Below are positions 26,142 through 35,112 of a stretch of 64,000 nucleotides of DNA, in pieces. The position numbers and the translations under genes were made by a program. The stretch spans positions 162,806 to 226,805 of the forward strand of contig NZ_JACSCH020000001.1 in the NCBI RefSeq assembly GCF_014451325.2, written 5' to 3'. Within the stretch, counting starts at the first letter, position 1. Each line of letters opens with the position of its first letter. This DNA comes from Streptomyces sp. CB02980 (GTDB taxonomy: Bacteria > Actinomycetota > Actinomycetes > Streptomycetales > Streptomycetaceae). Below the pieces are notes generated by a model. It was not told the origin of the DNA, searched no databases, and was given only the letters and a program-made list of their open reading frames with translations.

Positions 26142-26576
26142 TCAGCCCTGCAGGGTGGTGATGGCCTTCTCGATGCGCCGACGGCGCGTCTCGGGCCTCT
26201 TCGCGCTCTCGATGGCGCGCACGTGCTCACGCTTGCGGCTGTAGGTGAGGCTGTCGTATGCGGCGCGGGCGACGGGGTCGTCGTCCAGGGCGCGCGCGAA
26301 GTCCGGGGGCTCGACGACGACGCGCGGCTCGGTGTCGAGCTCCAGCTCGACCTCGACCTCCTCGCCGATTCCGACACCCGCGGCCTGCCGGTTGGCGTTG
26401 CTGAGGCCCAGGAGGTGACGGCCTCGCAGGAGAGCGACCCGGCTCTTCCAGGAATGCCCGTTGAGCGTGATCGTCACGGGCGGCCGCGCGCCCCCGCCGA
26501 GCGCCGCCACCACCCCGGGCGGTACTTCCAGGCCCCGCATGGGCTCGGGCGGCTCGACGAGGGTGCGAAACTTCAT
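26142..26576 (-). CDS. YdeI/OmpD-associated family protein with DUF1905
   Basis: A 144-residue protein. The N-terminal half is a DUF1905 barrel (MRGLEVPPGVVAALGGG, TITLNGHSWKSRVALLRGRH, GVGIGEEVEVELELD) and the C-terminal half the YdeI/OmpD-associated helix pair (ALDDDPVARAAYDSLTYSRK then IESAKRPETRRRRIEKAITT). The biochemical function is unknown. It lies between DoxX and VOC genes in the same direction (43-bp and 82-bp gaps), a possible operon. Confidence 0.85.
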   Translation of the reverse strand: MKFRTLVEPPEPMRGLEVPPGVVAALGGGARPPVTITLNGHSWKSRVALLRGRHLLGLSNANRQAAGVGIGEEVEVELELDTEPRVVVEPPDFARALDDDPVARAAYDSLTYSRKREHVRAIESAKRPETRRRRIEKAITTLQG

Positions 26577-26619
26577 GATCTTCCTCCTGTTGTTCTGCCA
26601 TCTCACGGGGGGCGGGGAG

Positions 26620-27279
26620 TCAGGACGGCGTAGGGGCGAGGAAGGCGGCAGCCTCCCAGGCGAACCCGTCCAGGTCGGCGAAGGGGCCGGCGGTGCCGCC
26701 GAGGACAATGCGGTGCGAGCCGGCGCCATCGGCCGGAACGCCGAGGTCCTTGGCCAGAGCACGGCGCTTGTACAGCGCCAGCTTGATCGGGTTGGAGTGG
26801 CCGGGGGTGAACTCGGCGTACTTGCCACCGAAGCTCTTCGCCACGCTCAGGCCCCGGCCGACGTAGAACTCCTTGGTGGCCTTCACGCTCTCGACGCCGA
26901 TCAGCAGGACGACCTCGTCGATCTCACGGGTGGCGGGGCCGGTGTCCTTCTTCGCCGAGGTCGCGATCTTCCAGATCGTCCCGTCCGGGGCCTGGACGAC
27001 GCCGCCGTAACCCCACAACGACTTCGCCGCGGGCTTCAGCACCGTGGCGCCGGCCTCAACGGCGGCGCCGACGAAGTTGTCGACGGTGCCCGGACCGGAC
27101 ACCGTGAGCGCCAGGGTGAAGCCACGGAAGCCGGTGGCGTGTGCCTCGGACGCCCTCAGGCGGATGTACGTGTCCACGCCGAAGGCGCTGTAGAAGCGGC
27201 GAGCGGCCTCAAGATCAGCCACCTCAAGAGTGACGGACGTGAGGGACGTGTGGGCTGCGGTGGAAGCGGTGGTTGCCAT
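26620..27279 (-). CDS. Two-domain VOC (glyoxalase-like) protein
   Basis: A 219-residue protein with two tandem VOC modules: first VTLEVADLEAARRFYSAF to DGTIWKIATSAK, second DEVVLLIGVESVKATKEFY to AGPFADLDGFAWEAAAF. Two modules in one chain form the metal site that single-module members make by dimerising. Two ATGs, 27285 and 27279, are possible; neither has a clear ribosome binding site, so the mRNA may be leaderless. It leads the VOC-YdeI-DoxX gene string. Substrate unknown. Confidence 0.85.
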   Translation of the reverse strand: MATTASTAAHTSLTSVTLEVADLEAARRFYSAFGVDTYIRLRASEAHATGFRGFTLALTVSGPGTVDNFVGAAVEAGATVLKPAAKSLWGYGGVVQAPDGTIWKIATSAKKDTGPATREIDEVVLLIGVESVKATKEFYVGRGLSVAKSFGGKYAEFTPGHSNPIKLALYKRRALAKDLGVPADGAGSHRIVLGGTAGPFADLDGFAWEAAAFLAPTPS

Positions 27280-27526
27280 GACCATCACGCTAGAGGCCGG
27301 GCGGCACCCGGGGCTTCTCGAATCCTGACCGGTCGGTCGACGGCCGGCTCGGTGAAGCCGATGGTGAACGTCCCCAGCGACACGCAGGCGGCAACGGCCG
27401 ATACGGCTGGAACCCGCACCCGGCCAGCAACCCATCCCTACGTGGAGGCGCTCCCATCCTCAGGAAGAAAGCATCCGCTGGGGCGGACGACGTCTCTCGG
27501 AAGCGGCCCGACCGTCTGCCGCACGA

Positions 27527-28114
27527 TCAGACATCACCCTGGACGAGGGCATGCAGGTGCTCGTCATGCCATCCGTCTGCGTGCAGCAGCGCGCTGCGCA
27601 TGGTGCCTTCGAGGGAGTATCCAGCCTTGTCCGCAACACGACAGGATGCCTGGTTGGCCACCGAGTGACACAGTCGCAGGCGATGCAGGCCAAGGTCTTT
27701 CAAGGCCCACTCGCTGACGCGCTTCGTGGCTTCGACCACCACACCGCCCCCGCGCGCTGCGGGGAGGATCCAGTAGACGATCTCGGCGCTGCCACCGCTG
27801 AGGTCGATGTCGCCCCACCCGATCAGGCCGACGGCCTCCTCCTCAGGTCGAGCGATGGCCCAGATCGCACTCAGCTCGGCCTGCCAACGCTCGTGCATGC
27901 GTTCAATCCTCTTGCACGCGTCCTCCGGTGTCTCCACCAGCAGGCGGTTCCACTGGCGAACCCCGGGATCCTGACTGCCGGCCACCAGGACGGCGGCGTC
28001 GGAGAGACGCCAGGGACGCAGCTCCAGGCCGCTTGGAAGGCCGAGCACCGGCTGGTCCATCTTGGCCATCTGCCCGGCCGGAACGACTGCTGGTATGCCT
28101 GAGCTGGAGATCAT
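27527..28114 (-). CDS. GNAT-family N-acetyltransferase (RimJ/RimL type)
   Basis: A 195-residue acetyltransferase of the Acetyltransf_3 type: LELRPWRLSDAAVLVAG at the start, the strand AVGLIGWGDIDL, AEIVYWILPAARGGGVVVEA (acetyl-CoA loop, with ARGGGVV in place of RGxGxG), LGLHRLRLCHSVANQASCRV and AGYSLEGTMR. Such enzymes acetylate ribosomal protein or small-molecule amines. The start at 28114 follows an AGGA site; an internal ATG at about residue 19 is the alternative. No operon. Confidence 0.85.
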   Translation of the reverse strand: MISSSGIPAVVPAGQMAKMDQPVLGLPSGLELRPWRLSDAAVLVAGSQDPGVRQWNRLLVETPEDACKRIERMHERWQAELSAIWAIARPEEEAVGLIGWGDIDLSGGSAEIVYWILPAARGGGVVVEATKRVSEWALKDLGLHRLRLCHSVANQASCRVADKAGYSLEGTMRSALLHADGWHDEHLHALVQGDV

Positions 28115-28220
28115 CGCGGCATCCTGCCACAGTCCTCAGCCGCGAAACCCGTCACCTGATGCCCGGTGCCCGGTGCCCGGTGCCCAACCATCAACCCGGC
28201 GAACCCATGCGGTCGCAGCG

Positions 28221-28799
28221 CTAGGCGGAACTGGTGGTGCCGGTAGTGCTGGTGGTTCCTGTGGCGCCAGTGGTGCTGGTGGGCGGGGCCTGCTGGTAGA
28301 GCGCCACCAGCACGCCGTGCACGGGCTGGCCCTCTCCGTCCTCCTCGGCCTCGTCGACCAGTCGGGTGAGGGTTTCGCCGAGTTCTCTTGCCTTCGCGGG
28401 GCTGAGATGCAGGTGGCGCAGTGTCAGGTGGGTCTCGGTGGGAGAGCGGTCCAGTTCCTGGGCGATCGCGGTGAGCATCGCGGTGGTGCCTGCTGCCTGG
28501 GGGTGGGCGACGATCATGTGGCGGGCCGTTCGCTGGAAGTACTGCTCCGTGCCGCCGCGGACCTGGCGGGTCTCGGCGATGTGGATCAGCCCGGCTTCGC
28601 GGAGGACTTTGAGGTGGTGGGCGACGTTGCCCTTCTTCGCGTCGAGTTGCACCGCGAGCTGGCTGGTGGTGGCGGGCCGGTGGCCCAGGGCGAAGAGCAG
28701 CCGCTGGCGCAGGGGGTGGGCGAGTGCGGCAAACTGCTCGGGCGCACCGATCTCCAGGACGTCCTCGGGGGGCGGCTGGTAGGAGGGCTGATCACGCAT
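28221..28799 (-). CDS. ArsR-like winged-helix regulator
   Basis: A 192-residue regulator with an N-terminal winged helix: QFAALAHPLRQRLLFALGHR, recognition SQLAVQLDAKKGNVAHHLKV and wing ETRQVRGGTEQYF. No metal-binding cysteines, so it is not a classic metal sensor. The tail ends in Ser/Thr/Gly-rich repeats. It is divergent from an S41 protease, with only 57 bp between starts, which implies a shared control region. Confidence 0.88.
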   Translation of the reverse strand: MRDQPSYQPPPEDVLEIGAPEQFAALAHPLRQRLLFALGHRPATTSQLAVQLDAKKGNVAHHLKVLREAGLIHIAETRQVRGGTEQYFQRTARHMIVAHPQAAGTTAMLTAIAQELDRSPTETHLTLRHLHLSPAKARELGETLTRLVDEAEEDGEGQPVHGVLVALYQQAPPTSTTGATGTTSTTGTTSSA

Positions 28800-28856
28800 A
28801 CCGAAAGTGTCTAAACTCTTTGACGCTTACGCAAGGGCAATGCTGTACTTCCTGCC

Positions 28857-29762
28857 GTGACGACTTCAACGAAGCTTGCGCCGGCCCCTGTTATCGACGA
28901 GACAGCCCGGCTCGTGATCGAGCAGTACGTGTTCCCCGAGATAGCCGAGCAGGTCGCCGGCCTGCTGCAACGGCGCCTCGCCGATGGCGCCTACGACGTC
29001 GACAGTGCCGAGGACCTGGCCCGTCTGGTCACCGCGGACCTGCAGTCCGTCAACGGCGACCGGCACCTGAGGCTCAAGCACCACACCGACCCGGTGTCCC
29101 CCAAGCAGGGTGCCGCCACCCTGGACGCCATGCGCCGGGACTTCGACACCTCACTCGGCGGTGCCCCCCGGGTGCAGCTGCTCGACGGCGGCGTCGCCGT
29201 GGTGGAGCTGGCACCGATGCTGTTTCCGCTGGAGTGGGCCGCCGAACCGCTGGGCGCCGCGCTCACCGTGGCCTCCCGCGCCCGGGCGCTGATCGTGGAC
29301 CTCCGCGGCAACCGCGGCGGCGACCCCGACACGGTCGCCTTCGTCTGCAGCTACCTCCTTGACCAGCGCACCCACCTCAACACCATGCACTGGCGCAGCG
29401 GCGAACGCATCGAGCAGTCCTGGAGCCTGCCGCACGTTCCCGGCGCACGCTTCGGCGGCAGCAAGCCGCTGTACGTGCTGTCCAGCGACAGCACCTTCTC
29501 CGCCGCTGAAGAGCTGGCGTACAACCTCCAGCAGCTCGGCCGCGCCGTGGTCGTCGGCGAACGCACCCGCGGCGGCGCACACCCCTGCAAAGGCTGGACG
29601 GTGCATCCGCACCTGGAAGTCACCGTCCCCATGGGCCGGGCCGTCAATCCCGTCTCCGGCACGAACTGGGAAGGCACCGGAGTCCAGCCGGACATCCCCT
29701 GCACTGCTGCCGACGCCCTCGACCACGCGCACGCACTGGCCAAAGCCCGGCTGACAGACTGA
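28857..29762 (+). CDS. S41-family (C-terminal-processing-like) peptidase
   Basis: A 301-residue protein resembling interphotoreceptor retinoid-binding/TSPc peptidases: N-terminal helical subdomain (DETARLVIEQYVFPEIAEQV), GVAVVELAPMLFPLEW, LIVDLRGNRGGDPDTV, then SSDSTFSAAEELAYNL with the likely catalytic serine and AVVVGERTRGGAHPCKGW. There is no signal peptide, so it would be cytosolic. GTG start without a clear ribosome binding site. Divergent regulator suggests induction by a small ligand. Peptidase activity is inferred; some members are inactive. Confidence 0.88.
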   Translation: MTTSTKLAPAPVIDETARLVIEQYVFPEIAEQVAGLLQRRLADGAYDVDSAEDLARLVTADLQSVNGDRHLRLKHHTDPVSPKQGAATLDAMRRDFDTSLGGAPRVQLLDGGVAVVELAPMLFPLEWAAEPLGAALTVASRARALIVDLRGNRGGDPDTVAFVCSYLLDQRTHLNTMHWRSGERIEQSWSLPHVPGARFGGSKPLYVLSSDSTFSAAEELAYNLQQLGRAVVVGERTRGGAHPCKGWTVHPHLEVTVPMGRAVNPVSGTNWEGTGVQPDIPCTAADALDHAHALAKARLTD

Positions 29763-30247
29763 CCCGGACCACCGGTCCAGCCCACCGACCTCTGCGCCCG
29801 CGAACGTTCCGAGGGTAAGAGCCACGAGCAGGCGTTCCTCGCCCTCGCCCATCGACGTCCTGTGGACCTCATCCGCGACCGGCGAACCTGTGGCGACCGA
29901 AGCGTTCTCCCTGGTCTCGGCCAGGGAGTCGGACGGGGAGAGCAGGGCGTCGGTCGGCGGTCGGTAGCGGCGGCGGGCCTGTGGCGGTAGCAACCGGAAG
30001 AACGCGGACCTCGTGGACGACGGGCCCGCCGCCAGCTCGTACACCGCCGCCTTCATCACTGGCCGGCTTGCGCCGACGGACGGTGGGTCGAGGACGAGCC
30101 GGCAGTCAGCAGCCGTGGGCCTCAAGACAAGGTCCGGCGAAGAACTCCTGAACCCCCTGTGGCAAGCAGCACAGCGAACGCATCTGCCACCAGGGTCCTT
30201 CTCCGCCGAACCTCGCTGACTTTTCAACGAACTTGTGGCGCGGGACG
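29763..30247. other. Intergenic, 485 bp
   Basis: No gene supported. It lies between convergent genes (S41 peptidase and the 116-residue protein). No clear terminator stem found. Confidence 0.4.
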
Positions 30248-30598
30248 CTAGAGCTCGCAGCTGATGCTGACGCCCCAGCCTCCACTGCCGTCGCTGTGGA
30301 CCTCGACGTGGACACCGAAGGACTGGGTCGTGGAGTCGATGCCGATGTTGGCTCCCTCGACCAGCGCCTGACTCAGGAGCGCCCGCCACCGGAAGCCGTC
30401 GGCGGGGTCCGCCGTGGCCGTGTTCAGCTGGTCGCGCTGCTTGTCCGTGAGCACGAAGTACTCGTCCCCGAAGGCGAGGACGCCACGGGTCTGGATGATG
30501 TCGATCGCCCGGCGCCGCTCCTGCTCCTCCTCCTTCAGCCGCTGGATCAGCTCCTCGAAGGTCTGCGGGTTGAGCGCGGGCTTGGTGTACGTGGCCAT
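30248..30598 (-). CDS. Hypothetical 116-residue protein
   Basis: Not recognised. GAGGAGACACC precedes the ATG at 30598. The protein has a charged N-terminal helix (TFEELIQRLKEEEQERRRAI), a middle segment GVLAFGDEYFVLTDKQRDQL and a C-terminal strand pair (GVHVEVHSDGSGGWGVSISC). No signal peptide. It is divergent from the catalase-LodA gene and may share its regulatory region, but any functional tie is unproven. Confidence 0.6.
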   Translation of the reverse strand: MATYTKPALNPQTFEELIQRLKEEEQERRRAIDIIQTRGVLAFGDEYFVLTDKQRDQLNTATADPADGFRWRALLSQALVEGANIGIDSTTQSFGVHVEVHSDGSGGWGVSISCEL

Positions 30599-30907
30599 GG
30601 TGTCTCCTCGAAGCCCATGGGTGGTGGTGTGGGCGCACAGCGGCATACGTCGGCGTACCTCGGACGCGACGGAGAACCGGTGCAAGGAAGCCGGCCAGAG
30701 TGAAGCCCGAAATCTTCCTTATTGCCCCTTTTTCACCGTACGCGCAACTCGCCTGCCCTGCACGGCGGAAGCCGCGCCGGGAGCCCCCTCACTCCCCTGG
30801 GCGCGGCGGACTGGCGACCGTGCAACCGCCCCCGGACAGTGGCTGGAGAGACAGCCCGCCAGGAGAGACCCGACCGAGAAGTCAGCCCCGCCCCGGAAGG
30901 CCGCCCC
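30599..30907. promoter_or_regulatory. Divergent promoter region of the catalase-LodA locus
   Basis: A 309-bp gap between the hypothetical gene and the catalase-LodA start. The + strand frame is open from 30722 but lacks a ribosome binding site before 30908. An AT-richer patch (CTTCCTTATTGCCCCTTTTTCACC) at about 30714-30737 may hold a promoter. Confidence 0.4.
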
Positions 30908-33889
30908 ATGTCCGGACCCGTGGAACCGCTGCCCGACTGCGCAGACGACCCCACCGGCGCGCTACGCGCCATGTTCGTGGACCTCGTGCAAGGCAGGCGG
31001 ATCGCGCAGGGGCAGGAACCCGCGCTGCGGCCCGTCTTCCTGAAGGCCCACGGCTCCGCCCGGGGCCTCCTCACGGTCGACGCCGACCTGCCCGAGGAGC
31101 TGCGCGTCGGCTTCCTGGAGGCGGCCAGGGCCCAGGGCGGGCTGACCGCGTGGGTGCGGTTCTCCAGCGACACCGTGCCCTCCCGGTCCGACCTGCGCAC
31201 CACCCTCGGCGTCGGGATCAAACTCTTCGGGGTCCCCGGCACGAAGCTCCTGGCGGACGAGAGTGCCTCGGACACCCAGGACCTGCTGCTCCAGAACCAC
31301 GACGTGTTCTTCGTCGACACCGCCCGCGACATGTGCGAATTCACCCGGGCCGGGGTGGTCGACAACAGCCTCCAGGCCTATCTGGACAGCCATCCGGTCA
31401 CCCGAACGGTCCTCCAGGACATGGCCAAGGCCGAGAAGAGCACGCTGACGGCCACGTACGGGAGCGTGCTGCCGTACGGCTTCGGGGACGAGCGGCACGT
31501 CAAGTACAAGCTCGTCCCGGCCGGCTGCCCGGACGGCGATCCACAGGCCGTGCCGCCTGACGAGGACCCGTCCTTCTTCCGTGGCGACCTGCGGCACCGG
31601 CTGGCCGCCGGGGAGGCGGTTTTCGACCTGTTCGTGCAGGTGCGCGCCGACCCGGAGCGTATGCCCCTGGACCGGGCCACCGTCCGCTGGGAGGAGGCGG
31701 AGAGCGCCCCGGTCCGGGTGGCCCGGCTGACCCTGCATCAGCAGAACACGGAGGCCCGCGGCCAGGCGGCGTACGGCGAGAACCTCGCCTTCAACCCCTG
31801 GCACTCCCTGCCCGAGCACCGCCCGGTCGGCAGCATCGCCGAGGCCCGCCGCGAGGTGTACCGCGCCTCGGCAACCCGGCGGCGCGACGCCAACGGCGTC
31901 CCGGCGACCGAGCCCGGCCCCGCCCGGCCCGCCTCCACCGAGCCGCTCGGCCGCGACACCCACATCGTCCGTGCCGCGATCCACCCGGCGATCGGCGTGG
32001 CCCGGGTCGGCGACAGCGCCGAGGGCTTCTTCCTCGCCCCCGAGGTCGACGACGCGCCCGCCGAGGCGTCCTACAAGGACGCGACCGGAGCCCTGAAACG
32101 ACAGGCGGTCCGATTCAGGGTGTACGGCTTCAACGCGGCCGGGCAGCCGGTCGCGGAGCTGACCGCGGACAACGCCGACCTGCGATGGACCGTGCACGTG
32201 GCCAACAAGAAAGGGGCCTGGTACCAGTTCCAGCTGGCACTGGACATCCCGGAGGCCGACGACGCGCCCCCGAGCAGGCTGCGCAACGCCCTGGTCCGGC
32301 CCCGGAGCCGGCTGGCCATCGACCCGGGCTCCCGGTCGGTGCGCGGCCGCGACCGGGCCGGACTCCCCGAGCTCCGGTTCGACACCGGCACGTTCCTCGG
32401 CACCCCCGTCTACCTGGGCGAGCTGCGCACCGACCGGGCCGGCCGGCTCCTCTTCCTCGGCGGCCGGGGCAAGGCGGCCTCGGCGGACAACCTCCCGGCG
32501 AAGGACTTCGCCAACAATGACGGCTGGCACGACGACATCGCCGACGGGCCGGTGCGGGCCGAGGTCCGGATCGACGGACGCTCCATCCCCGTCGAACCCG
32601 CCTGGGTCGTCGTCGCGCCACCGGACTACGCGCCCGGGCTCAAGTCCGTCCGCACGCTGTACGACCTGCTCCGCGACACGTACGTGAAGGCCGGCCTGCT
32701 GCCGCGCCCGCGGCTCGTCTCCTTCACCCAGGACGTCCTTCCGGTGCTGCGGCGGCTGTGCGACCTCCAGTGGGTCAACCAAGGGCTCGCCGTCCAGTTC
32801 GGCCACGGCGGCCGCGACCATCTGCTGGCGCCCGAGCGGCTCGCCCGGCTGGCGAGCAAGGACCCGGCTCACAAGGAACTGCGCCGCCAGGTCTGGGCGT
32901 CCCTGCGACACCTCGACCGCGACGGCATGTCCACCGTTCCCTGGCCTTCGGTGTACGGCGACGCCATGAATCTGCCGCCGGTCTCCCCGCGCCAGCACTT
33001 CGCCCTCTCGCCGCTCCAGTACGACCTGCTGACGCGCTGGATGAACGGCTCCTTCGTCGAGGACTTCCGGCCGGCCGCCACGCCGGTGACGAGGCTGGAG
33101 GACGTACCGCTCGCCGAGCGCCCCGCGACGCTCGACCGGGTCGCGCTGTCGTTCTGCCTCGCCGACGCCTTCCACCCCGGCTGCGAACTCACCTGGCCGA
33201 TGCGGCACGCCACGCTGTACTCGACGCCGTTCCGGATCAAGCACCGCGAGACGGAGCTGCCCGACCAGCTGTACGGGAGCGTGCTCACCCCTCAGGCCGC
33301 GCTCGCTGTCGACGGCCCGCTGTACGCGCAGGGCCCCGGCTACCTCACCCGGTGGATGGCCGTTCCCTGGCACACCGACACGGCGAGTTGCCGCTCCGGC
33401 TACGACCAGGGGTTCGGGCCACGCTACGACCCGTACCTGCCGACGTTCTGGCCGGCCCGGGTGCCCAATCACGTCCTGGCCGAGGAGGACTACGCGATCG
33501 CGATGGATCCCGCGCGGCCGCAGGAGGAGCGCCGGCTCGCCTTCGAGCGCCGGTCGGTGTGGCTGCGCTGGCTCCCCACCGACTACGAGACCCAGATCAA
33601 TGAGATGGTCCGGGACTTCGGCAAGCTCGGGATCGTCGAACGCCGCCCCGGCCCGCAGGACACCCCGGGGCTCCCGGAGACGATGCTGGTGGAGTCCGAG
33701 GTCACCTTCGCTCCTGACGCGGCACCGCCCCGCGAACGCAATCTGATCACCGTGCACGTGCAGGAAGCCGCGGATCCGGAGAGGCGGACCGACGCGGTGG
33801 CCGCGGCCGCGGCGCTGGCCGAGCCCCCCGACGAGGAGGTCTCGACCGGGTTCATCACCAAGATCACCCGCTTCCCGGGCCACCGGTGA
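30908..33889 (+). CDS. Catalase-like domain fused to LodA-family quinoprotein oxidase
   Basis: A 993-residue fusion. Residues about 15-330 form a catalase-related heme domain: FLKAHGSARG with H48 as probable distal histidine, RFSSDTVPSRSDLRTTLGVG, QNHDVFFVDTARDMCEF, and a C-terminal EARREVY with Y318 as probable heme ligand. Residues about 352-990 match LodA/GoxA oxidases: AIHPAIGVARVGDSAEGFFL at the start, EPAWVVVAPPDYAPG, AFHPGCELTWPMRH and TRWMAVPWHTDTASC. LodA-type enzymes oxidise amino-acid amines and release H2O2 using a cysteine tryptophylquinone made from Cys and Trp; C759 (or C750) with W816 or W821 are the candidates here. No signal peptide. A GGAAGG site precedes the ATG at 30908. 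The next gene is a LodB-like flavoprotein, overlapping by 4 bp. Confidence 0.85.
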   Translation: MSGPVEPLPDCADDPTGALRAMFVDLVQGRRIAQGQEPALRPVFLKAHGSARGLLTVDADLPEELRVGFLEAARAQGGLTAWVRFSSDTVPSRSDLRTTLGVGIKLFGVPGTKLLADESASDTQDLLLQNHDVFFVDTARDMCEFTRAGVVDNSLQAYLDSHPVTRTVLQDMAKAEKSTLTATYGSVLPYGFGDERHVKYKLVPAGCPDGDPQAVPPDEDPSFFRGDLRHRLAAGEAVFDLFVQVRADPERMPLDRATVRWEEAESAPVRVARLTLHQQNTEARGQAAYGENLAFNPWHSLPEHRPVGSIAEARREVYRASATRRRDANGVPATEPGPARPASTEPLGRDTHIVRAAIHPAIGVARVGDSAEGFFLAPEVDDAPAEASYKDATGALKRQAVRFRVYGFNAAGQPVAELTADNADLRWTVHVANKKGAWYQFQLALDIPEADDAPPSRLRNALVRPRSRLAIDPGSRSVRGRDRAGLPELRFDTGTFLGTPVYLGELRTDRAGRLLFLGGRGKAASADNLPAKDFANNDGWHDDIADGPVRAEVRIDGRSIPVEPAWVVVAPPDYAPGLKSVRTLYDLLRDTYVKAGLLPRPRLVSFTQDVLPVLRRLCDLQWVNQGLAVQFGHGGRDHLLAPERLARLASKDPAHKELRRQVWASLRHLDRDGMSTVPWPSVYGDAMNLPPVSPRQHFALSPLQYDLLTRWMNGSFVEDFRPAATPVTRLEDVPLAERPATLDRVALSFCLADAFHPGCELTWPMRHATLYSTPFRIKHRETELPDQLYGSVLTPQAALAVDGPLYAQGPGYLTRWMAVPWHTDTASCRSGYDQGFGPRYDPYLPTFWPARVPNHVLAEEDYAIAMDPARPQEERRLAFERRSVWLRWLPTDYETQINEMVRDFGKLGIVERRPGPQDTPGLPETMLVESEVTFAPDAAPPRERNLITVHVQEAADPERRTDAVAAAAALAEPPDEEVSTGFITKITRFPGHR

Positions 33890-35112
33890 CGGGCGGCTGC
33901 GACGCGGTCGTGGCGGGCGCCGGGCCGGCCGGGTCGGTCGCAGCGCTGTGCCTGGCCCGCGCGGGCCGCGGCGTCCTGCTCCTCGACCCCCGGCCCGGTG
34001 ACCGTCCGGCGGGGCCCGCCGGGGCGGCGGCCGCGACCGACTCCGACGGCTCGCCGCGAGACCTCCCGTACCACCGGCCGCGGGGGGCGGGCCCGTACCG
34101 GATCGGCGAGACCCTGCCGCCCGCCGCACGCATCTTGCTGCATGACCTCGGGCTGCTGGCCGGGCTCGGCGCCGACGGACACCTGCCCTGCACCGGCACC
34201 GAAGCGGCGTGGGGCTCCGGGGAGCTGTACGGGCGCGGGAACGTCCTGGACCCGCACGGGCCCGGCTGGCATCTGGACCGCGTCCGGTTCGACGCGTTTC
34301 TGCGCGGCGCAGCCGAGAACGCCGGAGCCCGGCCCGTGTGCGGCGTGGCGGTGCGCCGGACCGGGCAGCCGGGAGAGTGGCGGCTGGTGGTGCGGGAGCA
34401 CGGGGAGGAGCGGGAGCTGCCCTGCGCGTGGGTGGTGGACGCCACCGGCCGACGCGCGGTGATCGCCCGGCAAGGCGCCGTACGCCTGCGGCAGGACCGG
34501 CTCGTCGCCGTGTACACCGTGCTGTCCGGCCCCGCACCGGCCGACCAGGACCTGCGCACGCTCGTCGAGGCGGCGCCGGACGGCTGGTGGTACACCGCGC
34601 GCGTGCCGGCCGGACGGCTGGTCGCCCATCTCACCGACCTCGACCTCGCCGATCCCCGGCTGCGCACCACCGCCGGGTTCCTGGAGCGGGTGGCCGGCAC
34701 CCGGCACGTACGGACCCGGTTGGACGGCTACCCGGCCGGGCGGCGGCCGGACCCGCGGTGGGCTCCGGCCCATGGGCAGCGGCTCACCCCGCCGGCCGGG
34801 CCGGGCTGGGTGGCCGCCGGGGACGCCGCGCTCGCCTGCGACCCGCTCTCCTCCCAGGGGATCCTGACGGCCCTGCACACCGGCGTCCGCGCGGCGCGGG
34901 CCGTCGACCGCTGTCTGCGCGGCGGCGGTCGCGGCGACGAGGACGCGCTCGCGGAGTACAGCGCGTTCGTCGACGGGGTCACGGCCCGCTACCTCACGCA
35001 CCACGCCCGGGCCTACGCGGACGAACACCGCTGGCCGTCGGCCCCGTTCTGGGCACGGCGCCGCCCCGTGGTCCTCGCGGGCACCCCCTTGGGGGCCCTC
35101 ACGCCGGGTTGA
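33886..35112 (+). CDS. LodB-like FAD-dependent oxidoreductase
   Basis: A 408-residue flavoprotein with GAGPAGSVAA (FAD dinucleotide motif, residues about 11-20), GYPAGRRPDP- and GWVAAGDAALACDPLSSQGI (the second FAD motif with GD) as in the tryptophan-halogenase/geranylgeranyl-reductase superfamily, to which LodB belongs. LodB partners act after translation to form the quinone cofactor of LodA. The GTG start overlaps the stop of the oxidase gene (GTGA), so translation is coupled. The adjacent oxidase supports the role strongly, though sequence alone cannot exclude another monooxygenase. Confidence 0.85.
   Translation: MTGGCDAVVAGAGPAGSVAALCLARAGRGVLLLDPRPGDRPAGPAGAAAATDSDGSPRDLPYHRPRGAGPYRIGETLPPAARILLHDLGLLAGLGADGHLPCTGTEAAWGSGELYGRGNVLDPHGPGWHLDRVRFDAFLRGAAENAGARPVCGVAVRRTGQPGEWRLVVREHGEERELPCAWVVDATGRRAVIARQGAVRLRQDRLVAVYTVLSGPAPADQDLRTLVEAAPDGWWYTARVPAGRLVAHLTDLDLADPRLRTTAGFLERVAGTRHVRTRLDGYPAGRRPDPRWAPAHGQRLTPPAGPGWVAAGDAALACDPLSSQGILTALHTGVRAARAVDRCLRGGGRGDEDALAEYSAFVDGVTARYLTHHARAYADEHRWPSAPFWARRRPVVLAGTPLGALTPG

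Noticed and set aside
30962..34537. 1191-codon reverse open frame opposite the catalase-LodA gene
   Set aside because: The forward strand has clear domains, start signal and coupled neighbour; the reverse frame is the mirror of its codon bias.
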